NCBI RefSeq assembly: GCF_021869535.1 | Contig: NW_026262701.1 | Location: 49,231,278 to 49,295,277, forward strand | Reading direction: 5' to 3' | DNA: 64,000 nucleotides | Origin: Mytilus californianus | Taxonomy: Eukaryota > Mollusca > Bivalvia > Mytilida > Mytilidae | In this document: piece after piece, positions 24,815 through 37,027 of the stretch | Position numbering within the stretch: the stretch's first letter is position 1 | Layout of the letters: every line of letters starts with the position of its first letter | Notes under the pieces: model-generated | The model's database searches: none | The model's input: only the letters and a program-made list of their open reading frames with translations | Told to the model about the DNA's origin: nothing | Translations under genes and position numbers: made by a program

Positions 24815-26095
24815 TCTTCTCGATAAGATTTCCTTCACGATCCTATACCAGAACTTTCACGATCCAATCGCAATACTTGACCACCGTTAGGTATTCTTTT
24901 ACGATGATTTTTCTTCAAACTGAATGACATCCGTGTATACGGGCCAGACGGAAACAAAACACAAACATTAACGCAGAAAAAAGAATACCATGATGCCTCT
25001 CTATTGTGTCAATAAGAACAGTTGGGCACCTTATATAAACCACTGTTATTGTAAAATCGTATGGATAAGAGTAAGAACACATTAAATCTCAGAAATAAGT
25101 CAAATATTAAAGAATATATATTTAAAAAATTGAAGAAAAAAAACCAAAAAAAAACAAAAACAGAAAAAGGGGTGTTTATTTTTCGGTTTCAGTACTTCTA
25201 TGAGATTTTAGTATGACAATGATAAGGATCTATGGCGATTTAAATTTGCTTAATTGGTAGTTTTAGTATTGCATTGATATATATTTTTATTACTGCTATC
25301 TTATGCCCCATCTCAGTGCGTTACGAGCTGAAAATGTGGGATTAATGACTAATAAAAGTGTCATTCTAATTAAGCTTCTGTTATTCAAAGTTTGTGAAGA
25401 TCACAATTAATTATTTTATCTATTTTATTTCTTTGATTGAGCACGGAAGTATCATACTGCAAAGTAAATATTTCAATGGATTTTAGAAGTTAACATAAAA
25501 AGTTGCATTTCCGTTAAGCTCAAATTTAGTATAGGTGTAAAATCATACAATAAAATATCTAAGGTTCATTGCAGAATTGAATATTTTCAAAATTCTCTAA
25601 GGCTTCCGCGTATCTCAACTGCGATTGTTGCGGTCATAAGTGAAATGTTGACTGAAAAAAAAGATATTTTCACAATTTTCTCCATATTCTATATCCATTG
25701 ATCACGGAGAAGCTGGTATGTCGTGCTGGTTTTATAAATTTCCAAGAACTTTTTGAGAGAGTTATTTTCTTTTACTATATTATCATATGACTTGTCACAG
25801 TTTATCGTTAAAAAAAATACACGTTAAAAGTTATCAAAATATACGATATTGTGATGAATGAATAAAGCACTTCTTTGGTCCTAATTGGCACCACAAATCG
25901 CAGATATCAACAAAAGCTAGGCTACAACAAAAAGATGTCAGCAGAACTAAAACTTTATTGAAAGAACAAACAACCTGAAAACTAGTTTACAATCTCGACC
26001 CAATTGTCGTCAAACATAAACGTTACACTATGAGTATATGAATGATGTAATCTGCACTAGTGCATTCATTCACGACCATGACGTTGATAATAGAA
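24815..26095. other. Intergenic, no gene seen
   Basis: AT-rich sequence with poly-A stretches near 25,135-25,165. No gene, RNA or clear repeat was recognised. Confidence 0.55.
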
Positions 26096-26225
26096 AATAA
26101 AAGGATATGGAGTAATTGTACATGGGACAAAATTGAACACAGTACATAGAAAGAATAAAAAAAATATCAATGAACAGGGCTTTTACTCCCGTTCTTCATT
26201 TACAGCTGATGTAGGGTCTTCAACA

Positions 26226-26417
26226 ATGAACGAATCATTCATACCCTACAACAAGGTCAAGACGGCCCCTACCGTCGACGTAAACGGTACTATTGATAGA
26301 AATAAACCACAGTTCGCCTTCTTGCTCCCCACCCGCCTCGGAGTGCCAACTTGTGCGATGCTTGTGTACGACGGTTCTCCAGTCCAAAGCACCAGGGATA
26401 CAAGAAAAGTGCAGTAA
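26226..26417 (+). CDS. Unidentified conserved open frame, copy 1
   Basis: An open frame starting MNESFIPYNKVKTAPTVDVN and ending QSTRDTRKVQ, noticeably richer in G+C than its flanks. An AG preceded by a pyrimidine-rich tract (TTCATTTACAG, ending at 26,204) could be a splice acceptor feeding this frame. No signal peptide, transmembrane segment or known motif is seen. The antisense strand is also open over the same stretch (26,246-26,440), so the strand is not decided. I do not recognise the product. It could be a terminal exon or part of an unknown mobile element. Confidence 0.3.
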   Translation: MNESFIPYNKVKTAPTVDVNGTIDRNKPQFAFLLPTRLGVPTCAMLVYDGSPVQSTRDTRKVQ

Positions 26418-26998
26418 TTTTGAAAGACATCAATCGCCACTGAAATATGCTTTGAAGTTACACATGTCGGGAGCGGTCAATGAATTACATAGTTTATAAT
26501 TACGGGCGGGGTTTTTCAACATATATTTGTCATAAGTTGCCAAACAAAAGACCAATACATTTGAAACAACAAATGATAGACAATACATATAAAACCAAAC
26601 AACATATGATAGACAGCACGGGGCACATAGAAATATATGTAAGAAACCGAGCAGTTTAAAATAGTATGAAAGGGCAATATACAAAACAGATGACCAGACC
26701 AGTATTTGGAATAAGTTGAGAAAATATCAAATAGCAAAATATGAATTTTTGACGGTGTATTAATATGTGAAATTCTCACATGAACAAACACACCATAACT
26801 GTAAATACTATAAGAGCATACACCTCAAGCACGGGGAAACGTTAGATACTGCCTCCACACAGCACTAGAGACAAACTCTAGAATCAATAGAAAAATAAAA
26901 GGATACGGAGTAAATGTACATGGGACAAAATCGCACACAATACATAGAAAAAAATAAAAAAATATCAATGAACAGGGCTTTTATTCCTGTTCTTCATC

Positions 26999-27217
26999 TT
27001 GACAGTTGGTGTAGGGTCTTCAACAATGAACGAATCATTCGTACCCTACAACAAGGTCAAGACGGCCCCTACCGTCGACGTAAACGGTACTATTGATAGA
27101 AATAAACCACAGTTCGCCTTCTTGCTCCCCACCCGCCTCGGAGTGCCAACTTGTGCGATGCTTGTGTACGACGGTTCTCCAGTCCAAAGCACCAGGGATA
27201 CAAGAAAAGTGCAGTAA
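26999..27217 (+). CDS. Unidentified conserved open frame, copy 2
   Basis: Second copy of the frame at 26,226-26,417, open from 26,999 (MTVGVGSSTMNESF). The shared 63 codons differ by a single residue (Ile to Val in FxPYNKV). A possible acceptor ends CTTGACAG at 27,006. The upstream flank diverges between the copies while the open core does not, which is why I list it. The product is unknown. Confidence 0.3.
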   Translation: MTVGVGSSTMNESFVPYNKVKTAPTVDVNGTIDRNKPQFAFLLPTRLGVPTCAMLVYDGSPVQSTRDTRKVQ

Positions 27218-27479
27218 TTTTGAAAGACATCAATCGCCACTAAAATATGCTTTGAAGTTACACATGTCGGGAGCGGAAAATGAATTACATAATTTATAAT
27301 TACGGGCGAGGTTTTTCAACATATATTTGTCATACATTGCCCAACAAAAGGCCAATACATTTGAAACAACAAATGATAAACAATACATATAAAACTAAAC
27401 AACAAATGATAGACAGCACGGAGCACATTGAATACATTGTATAACTCTTATGATATGACTTTTTTGTACACTTCATCCC

Positions 27480-27707
27480 CGATTAAGGCGTTAAAAACCC
27501 TACAATTTAAGAGGAGATAAGAAATTAAAAAACCAAATGAACATTCAAACAACTCATAAGTCGAAAATAAACTTACAACGCTATATGACTAAAAAAGAAA
27601 AAAAACCAACAGTACACAAGACAAAACATAGAAAAACAAGACTGAGCAACACGAACCTCACCAAAAACTGGTGATAGGAGGGTAAACAGATCCTGCACAG
27701 TTATTAA
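27480..27707 (-). repeat. Diverged copy of the interspersed element at the right array's edge
   Basis: The reverse complement matches the 3' two thirds of 121-480: 'caggatctgtttaccctcc', 'ttggtgaggttcgtgttgct' and 'gcgttgtaagtttattttcg'. The satellite begins directly beyond it at 27,709. Relative to the satellite unit it has the same orientation as the copies in the left array. Confidence 0.7.
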
Positions 27708-30700
27708 CAGTAAAAACAGCAATACCTTGTCAGAACCAAATTTTCTAAGTAAATTTTATGTTGGTACCTCCTCATAACCAACCTTAATTTACAGTAAAAA
27801 CAACAATACCTTGTCAGAACTAAATTTTTAAGTAAATTTTATGTTGGTACCTCCTCATAACCAACCTTTATTTACAGTAAATACATTAAAATCTTGTCAG
27901 AACCAAATTTTATAAGTAAACTTTATGTCGATACTTCCTCAGAACCAACCGTTATTTACAGTTAAACAACAATACCTTGTCAGAACCAATCCGGTACCTC
28001 CTCAGAACCAACCTTTATTTACAGTAAAACAACCATACCTGGTCAGAACTAAATTTTCTCAATAAACTTTATGTCGGTACCTCCTCAGAACCAACTTTTA
28101 TTTACAGTAAAAATAACAATACCTGGTCAGAACTAGTTTTTATAAGTAAACTTTATGTCAGTACCTCCTAAGAACCAACCTTAATTTACAGTAAAACAGC
28201 AATACCTTGTCAGAACCAAATTTCCTAAGTAAACTTTACGTTGGTACCTCCTCAGAACCAACTTTCATTTACAGTTAAAACAAAACAATACCTGGTCAGA
28301 ACTAATTTTTATAAGTAAACTTTATGTCGTTACCTCCTCAGAACCAATTTTTATTTACATTAAAAACATAAGTACCTCCTCAGAACCAACTTTTATTTAC
28401 AGTAAAAAAAAACAATACCTGGTCAGAACTAGTGTTTATAAGTAAATTGTATGTCAGTACCTCCTAAGAACCAACCTTAATTTACAGTAAAACAACAATA
28501 CCTTGTCAGAACCAAATTTTATAACTAAGCTTTATGTCGGTACCTCCTCAGAACCAACCTTTATTTACAGAACAAACAACCATACCTGGTCAGAACTAAA
28601 TTTTCTCAATAAACTTTATGTCGGTACCTCCTCAGAACCAATCTTAATTTATAGTAAAAACAACAATACCTTGTCAGAACCAAATTTCCTAAGTAAACTT
28701 TACGTTGGTACCTCCTCAGAACCAACTTTCATTTACAGTTAAAAAAAAACAATACCTGGTTAGAACTAATTTTTATAAGTAAACTTTATGTCGTTACCTC
28801 CTCAGAACCAACCTTTATTTACAGTAAAAACAACAATACCTGGTCAGAACTAAATTTTCGCAATAAACTTTATGTCGTAATTTCTTCAGAACCAACCTTA
28901 ATTTACAGTAAAAACATAAGTACCTTGTCAGAACCAATTTTTCTAAGTAAACTTTATGTCGGTACCTTCTCAGAACCAACCGTTATTTACAGTAAAATCA
29001 ACAATACCAGGTCAGAATTAAATTGTATAAGTAAACTTTATGTTGGTACCTCCTCAGAAACAATCTTTATTTACAGTAAAAAGAACCATACCTTGTCAGA
29101 ACTAATTTTTTTAAAGAAGATTTTATGTCGGTACCTCCTCAGAACCAACCGTTATTTTCAGTAAAAACCACCAAACCTGGTCAGAACTAAATTTTCTCAA
29201 TAAACTTTATGTCGGTACCTCCTCAGATCCAATCTTTATTTATAGTAAAAACAACCATACCTTGTCAGAACTAAATTTCCTAAGTAAACTTTATGTCGGT
29301 ACCTCCTTAGAACCAACCTTCATTTACAGATAAAAAAAATCCAATACCTTGTCACAATCAAATTTTATAAGTAAACTTTATGTTGGTACCTCCTCAGAAC
29401 CAAACTTTATTTACAGTAAAAAAAATAATACCTTGTCAGAACCAAATTTTATACGTAAATTTTATGTTGGTAAATCCTCAGAACCAACAGTTATTTACAG
29501 TAAAACAACAATACCTTGTCAGAACCAAATTTTATAACTAAGCTTTATGTCGGTACCTCCTCAGAACCAACCTTTATTTACAGTAAAAAAATCCAATACC
29601 TTGTCAGTGCTAAATTTTCTCAATAAACTTTATGTCGGTACCTCCTAAGAACCAACCTTTATTAACAGTAAAACAATAATACCTGGTCAGAACTAATTTT
29701 TATAAGTAAACTTTATGTCGTAATTTCTTCAGAACCAACCTTTATTTACAGTAAAAACATAAGTACCTTGTCAGAACCAAATTTTCTAAGTAAACTTTAT
29801 GTGGGTACCTTCTCAGAACCAACCGTTATTTACAGTGAAACAACCATACCAGGTCAGAACTAAAATTTCTAGGTAAAATTTATGTTGGTACCTCCTCAGA
29901 ACCAATCTTTATTTACAGAACAAACAACCATACCTGGTCAGAACTAAATTTTCTCAATAAACTTTATGTCGGTACCTCCTCAGAACCAATCTTAATATAT
30001 AGTAAAAACAACAATACCTTGTCAGAACCAAATTTCCTAAGTAAACTTTACGTTGGTACCTCCTCAGAACCAACTTTCATTTACAGTTAAAAAAAAAACA
30101 ATACCTTGTCAGAACCAAATTTTCTAAGTAAACTTTATGTCGGTACCTTCTCAGAACGAACCGTTATTTACAGTAAAAACAACCATACCTGGTCAGAACT
30201 AAAATTTCTAAGTAAACTTTACGTCGGTATATCCTCAGAACCAACCTTCATTTACAGTTAAAAAAAAACAATACCTTGTCAGAATCAAATTTTCTAAGTA
30301 AACTTAATGTCGGTACCTCCTCAGAACCAACCTTAATTTACAGTAAAAACATAAGTACCTTGTCAGAACCAAATTTTATAAGTAAACTTTATGTTGGTAC
30401 TTTCTCAGAACCAACCTTTATTTACAGTAAAAAAAATAATACCTTGTCAGAAACAAATTTTGTAAGTAAATTTTATGTCAAAACATTCTCAGAACCAACC
30501 GGCGTTATTTACAGTAAAAACAACAATAATAGGTCAGAACTAAATTGTTTAAGTAAACTTTATGTTGGTACCTCCTCAGAACCAATCTTTATTTACAGTA
30601 AAAACCATACCTTGTCAGAACTAAATTTTTTAAAGTTCATTTTATGTCGGTGCCTCCTAAGAACCAACCGTTATTTTCAGTAAAATCAACCAAACCTGGT

Positions 30701-33659
30701 CAGAACTAAATTTTCTCAATAAACTTTATGTCGGTACCAAAAACAACCATACCTTGTCAGAACTAAATTTCCTAAGTAAACTTTATGTCGGTATCTCCTT
30801 AGAACCAACCTTCATTTACAGTTAAAAAAATTCCAATACCTTGTCAGAATCAAATTTTGTAAGTAAATTTTATGTCGAAACCTCATCAGAACCAACTGGT
30901 TTTTACAGTAAAAACAATACCAGGTCAGAACTAATTTGTATAAGTAAACATTTTGTTGGTACCTCCTCAGAACCAATCTTTATTTACAGTAAAAACATAA
31001 GTACCTTGTCAGAACCAAATTTTATAACTAAGCTTTATGTCAGTACCTCCTCAGAACCAACCTTTATTTACAGTAAAAAAATATAATACCTTGTCAGAAT
31101 CAAATTCTATAAATAAACTTTATGTTGGTACCTCCTCAGAACCAACCTTTATTTACAGTAAAAACAACAATACCTGGTCAGAACTAAATTTTCTCAATAA
31201 ACTTTATGTCGGTACCTCCTCAGAACCAACCTTTATTTACAGTAAAAACAACAATACCTGGTCAGAACTAATTTTCATAAGTAAACTTTATGTCGTAATT
31301 TCTTCAGAACCAACCTTAATTTACAGTAAAAAAATAATACCTTGTCAGAACCAAATTTTATAACTAAGCTTTATGTCGGTACCTCCTCAGAACAAACCTT
31401 TATTTACAGTAAAAAAATCCAATATTTTGTCAGAATCAAATTTTATAAGTAAACTTTATGTTGGCACCTCCTCAGAACCAACCTTTATTTACAGTAAAAA
31501 CAACAATACCAGGTCAGAACTAAATTGTATAAGTAAACTTTATGTTGGTACCTCCTCAGAACCAATCTTTATTAACAGTAAAAAGAACCAAACCTGGTCA
31601 GAACTAAATTTTCTCAATAAACTTTATGACGGTACATCCTCAGAACCAGTCTTTATTTATAGTAAAAACAACCATACCTTGTCAGAACTAAATTTCCTAA
31701 GTAAATTAACTTAATGTCGGTACCTCCTTAGAACCAACCTTTATTTACAGTTTAAAAAAATCCAATACCTTGTCAGAATCAAATTTTATAAGTAAACTTT
31801 ATGTTGGTACCTCCTCAGAACCAACCTTTATTTACAGTAAAAAAATAATACCTTGTCAGAACCAAATTTTATAAGTAAATTTTATGTTGGTAATTCCTTA
31901 GAACCAACAGTTATTTACAGTAAAACAACAATACCTTGTCAGAACCAAATTTTATAACTAAGCTTTATGTCGGTACCTCCTCAGAACCACCCTTTATTTA
32001 CAGTAAAAAAATCCAATACCTTGTCAGAATCAAATTTTATAAGTAAACTTTATGTAGGTACCTCCTCAGAACCAACCGTTATTTTCAGTAAAAACCACCA
32101 AACCTGGTCAGAACTAAATTTTCTCAATAAACTTTATGTCGGTACCTTCTCAGAACCAACCGTTATTTACAGTCAAAAAAACAATACCAGGTCAGAACTA
32201 AATTGTATAAGTAAACTTTATGTTGGTACCTCCTCAGAACCAATCTTTATTTACAGTAAAAAGAACCATACCTTGTCAGAACTAAATTGTTTAAAGTAGA
32301 TTTTATGTCGGTACCTCCTCAGAACCAACCGTTATTTTCAGTAAAAACCACCAAACCTGGTCAGAACTAAATTTTCTCAATAAACTTTATGTCGGTACCT
32401 TCTCAGAACCAACCGTTATTTACAGTAAAAACAACAATACCAGGTCAGAACTAAATTGTATAAGTAAACTTTATGTTGGTACCTCCTCAGAAACAATCTT
32501 TATTTACAGTAAAAAGAACAATACCTTGTCAGAACTAAATTGTTTAAAGTAGATTTTATGTCGGTACCTCCTCAGAACCAACCGTTATTTTCAGTAAAAA
32601 CAACCAAACCTGGTCAGAACTAAATTTTCTCAATAAACTTTATGACAGTACCTCCTCAGAACCAATCTTTATTTATATTAAAAACAACCATACCTTGTCA
32701 GAACTAAATTTCCTAAGTAAACTTTATGTCGGTACCTCCTTAGAACCAACCTTCATTTACAGTTAAAAAAAATCCAATACCTTGTCAGAATCAAATTTTA
32801 TAAGTAAACTTTATGTTGGTACCTCCTCAGAACAAACCTTTATTTACAGTAAAAAAATCCAATACCTTGTCAGAATCAAATTTTATAAGTAAACTTTATG
32901 TTGGCACCTCCTCAGAACCAACCTTTATTTACAGTAAAAACAACATTACCTGGTCAGAACTAAATTTTCTCAATAAACTTTATGTCGTAATTTCTTCAGA
33001 ACCAACCTTAATTTACAGTAAAAACATAAGTACCTTGTCAGAACCAAATTTTCTAAGTAAACTTTATGTCGGTACCTTCTCAGAACCAACCGTTATTTAC
33101 AGTAAAAACAACAATACCAGGTCAGAACTAAATTGTATAAGTAAACTTTATGTTGGTACCTCCTCAGAACCAATCTTTATTAACAGTAAAAAGAACCATA
33201 CCTTGTCAGAACTAAATTGTTTAAAGTAGATTTTATGTCGGTACCTCCTCAGAACCAACCGTTATTTTCAGTAAAAACAACCAAACCTGGTCAGAACTAA
33301 ATTTTCTCAATAAACTTTATGACGGTACATCCTCAGAACCAGTCTTTATTTATAGTAAAAACAACCATACCTTGTCAGAACTAAATTTCCTAAGTAAATT
33401 AACTTAATGTCGGTACCTCCTTAGAACCAACCTTTATTTACAGTTTAAAAAAATCCAATACCTTGTCAGAATCAAATTTTATAAGTAAACTTTATGTTGG
33501 TACCTCCTCAGAACCAACCTTTATTTACAGTAAAAAAATAATACCTTGTCAGAACCAAATTTTATAAGTAGATTTTATGTTGGTAATTCCTTAGAACCAA
33601 CAGTTATTTACAGTAAAACAACAATACCTTGTCAGAACCAAATTTTATAACTAAGCTTT

Positions 33660-35343
33660 ATGTCGGTACCTCCTCAGAACCATCCTTTATTTACAGTAAA
33701 AAAATCCAATACCTTGTCAGAATCAAATTTTATAAGTAAACTTTATGTTGGTACCTCCTCAGAACCAACCTTTATTTACAGTAAAAACAACAATACCTGG
33801 TCAGAACTAAATTTTCTCAATAAACTTTATGTCGGTACCTCCTCAGAACCAACCTTTATTTACAGTAAAAACAACAATACCTGGTCAGAACTAATTTTTA
33901 TAAGTAAACTTTACGTCGTAATTTCTTCAGAACCAACCTTAATTTACAGTAAAAACATAAGTACCTTGTCAGAACCAAATTTTCTAAGTAAACTTTATGT
34001 CGGTACCTTCTCAGAACCAACCGTTTTTTACAGTAAAAACAACAATACCAGGTCAGAACTAAATTGTATAAGTAAACTTTATGTTGGTACCTCCTCAGAA
34101 CCAATCTTTATATACAGTAAAAACATAAGTACCTTGTCAGAACCAAATTTTATAAGTAAACTTTATGTTAGTAAATCCTCAGAACCAACCTTTATTTACA
34201 GTAAAACATAAGTACTTTGTCAGAACCAAATTTTATAACAAAGCTTTATGTCGGTACCTCCTCAGAAGCAACCTTTATTTACAGTAAAAATAACAATACC
34301 TGGTCAGAACTAAATTTTCTCAATAAACTTTATGTCGGTACCTCCTCAGAACCAATCTTTATTTACAGTAAAAAGAACCATACCTTGTCAGAACTAAATT
34401 TTTTAAAGTAGATTTTATGTCGGTACCTCCTCAGAACCAACCGTTATTTTCAGTAAAAAAACAACCAAACCTGGTCAGAACTAAATTTTCTCAATAAACT
34501 TTATGACGGTACATCCTCAGAACCAGTCTTTATTTATAGTAAAAACAACCATACCTTGTCAGAACTAAATTTCCTAAGTAAATTAACTTAATGTCGGTAC
34601 CTCCTTAGAACCAACCTTTATTTACAGTTTAAAAAAATCCAATACCTTGTCAGAATCAAATTTTATAAGTAAACTTTATGTTGGTACCTCCTCAGAACCA
34701 ACCTTTATTTACAGTAAAAAATAATACCTTGTCAGAACCAAATTTTATAAGTAGATTTTATGTTGGTTAATTCCTTAGAACCAACAGTTATTTACAGTAA
34801 AACAACAATACCTTGTCAGAACCAAATTTTATAACTAAGCTTTATGTCGGTACCTCCTCAGAACCATCCTTTATTTACAGTAAAAAAATCCAATACCTTG
34901 TCAGAATCAAATTTTATAAGTAAACTTTATGTTGGTACCTCCTCAGAACCAACCTTTATTTACAGTAATAACAATACCTGGTCAGAACTAAATTTTCTCA
35001 ATAAACTTTATGTCGGTACCTCCTCAGAACCAACCTTTATTTACAGTAAAAACAACAATACCTGGTCAGAACTAATTTTTATAAGTAAACTTTATGTCGG
35101 TACCTCCTCAGAACCAACCTATATTTACAGTAAAAACATAAGTACCTTGTCAGAACCAAATTTTCTAAGTAAACTTTATGTCGGTACCTTCTCAGAACCA
35201 ACCGTTTTTTACAGTAAAAAAATAATACCTTGTCAGAACCAAATTTTATAAGTAGATTTTATGTTGGTAATTCCTTAGAACCAACAGTTATTTACAGTAA
35301 AACAACAATACCTTGTCAGAACCAAATTTTATAACTAAGCTTT
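33660..35343 (+). repeat. 1,684-bp higher-order repeat, copy 1
   Basis: A block of about 20 satellite units, followed directly by a nearly identical block at 35,344. The 183-codon frames in the two copies differ by one residue (VGTF versus AGTF), which points to a recent duplication. A shorter internal similarity has an offset of 1,184 bp (33,660 versus 34,844). Confidence 0.9.
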
Positions 35344-37027
35344 ATGTCGGTACCTCCTCAGAACCATCCTTTATTTACAGTAAAAAAATCCAATACCTTG
35401 TCAGAATCAAATTTTATAAGTAAACTTTATGTTGGTACCTCCTCAGAACCAACCTTTATTTACAGTAAAAACAACAATACCTGGTCAGAACTAAATTTTC
35501 TCAATAAACTTTATGTCGGTACCTCCTCAGAACCAACCTTTATTTACAGTAAAAACAACAATACCTGGTCAGAACTAATTTTTATAAGTAAACTTTACGT
35601 CGTAATTTCTTCAGAACCAACCTTAATTTACAGTAAAAACATAAGTACCTTGTCAGAACCAAATTTTCTAAGTAAACTTTATGCCGGTACCTTCTCAGAA
35701 CCAACCGTTTTTTACAGTAAAAACAACAATACCAGGTCAGAACTAAATTGTATAAGTAAACTTTATGTTGGTACCTCCTCAGAACCAATCTTTATATACA
35801 GTAAAAACATAAGTACCTTGTCAGAACCAAATTTTATAAGTAAACTTTATGTTAGTAAATCCTCAGAACCAACCTTTATTTACAGTAAAACATAAGTACT
35901 TTGTCAGAACCAAATTTTATAACAAAGCTTTATGTCGGTACCTCCTCAGAAGCAACCTTTATTTACAGTAAAAATAACAATACCTGGTCAGAACTAAATT
36001 TTCTCAATAAACTTTATGTCGGTACCTCCTCAGAACCAATCTTTATTTACAGTAAAAAGAACCATACCTTGTCAGAACTAAATTTTTTAAAGTAGATTTT
36101 ATGTCGGTACCTCCTCAGAACCAACCGTTATTTTCAGTAAAAAAACAACCAAACCTGGTCAGAACTAAATTTTCTCAATAAACTTTATGACGGTACATCC
36201 TCAGAACCAGTCTTTATTTATAGTAAAAACAACCATACCTTGTCAGAACTAAATTTCCTAAGTAAATTAACTTAATGTCGGTACCTCCTTAGAACCAACC
36301 TTTATTTACAGTTTAAAAAAATCCAATACCTTGTCAGAATCAAATTTTATAAGTAAACTTTATGTTGGTACCTCCTCAGAACCAACCTTTATTTACAGTA
36401 AAAAATAATACCTTGTCAGAACCAAATTTTATAAGTAGATTTTATGTTGGTTAATTCCTTAGAACCAACAGTTATTTACAGTAAAACAACAATACCTTGT
36501 CAGAACCAAATTTTATAACTAAGCTTTATGTCGGTATCTCCTCAGAACCATCCTTTATTTACAGTAAAAATATCCAATACCTTGTCAGAATCAAATTTTA
36601 TAAGTAAACTTTATGTTGGTACCTCCTCAGAACCAACCTTTATTTACAGTAATAACAATACCTGGTCAGAACTAAATTTTCTCAATAAACTTTATGTCGG
36701 TACCTCCTCAGAACCAACCTTTATTTACAGTAATAACAATACCTGGTCAGAACTAATTTTTATAAGTAAACTTTATGTCGGTACCTCCTCAGAACCAACC
36801 TATATTTACAGTAAAAACATAAGTACCTTGTCAGAACCAAATTTTCTAAGTAAACTTTATGTCGGTACCTTCTCAGAACCAACCGTTTTTTACAGTAAAA
36901 ACAACAATACCAGGTCAGAACTAAATTGTATAAGTAAACTTTATGTTGGTACCTCCTCAGAACCAATCTTTATTTCCAGTAAAAACATAAGTACCTTGTC
37001 AGAACCAAATTTTATAAGTAAACTTTA
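35344..37027 (+). repeat. 1,684-bp higher-order repeat, copy 2
   Basis: Second copy of 33,660-35,343. Small differences include the AGTAATAACAAT variants near 36,655 and 36,730. The frame at 35,901-36,095 is identical in protein to 34,217-34,411. Confidence 0.9.

Larger units (their letters stand above)
26096..27430. repeat. 800-bp tandem duplication
   Basis: 26,096-26,600 and 26,893-27,410 are near-identical with a period of about 800 bp. Both contain 'aataaaaggata', 'catgggacaaaat' and 'tatcaatgaacagggctttt', then an identical GC-richer core and the tail 'acaacaaatgata'. The intervening 26,600-26,890 is unique here. Each copy contains the open frame described separately. Confidence 0.85.
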
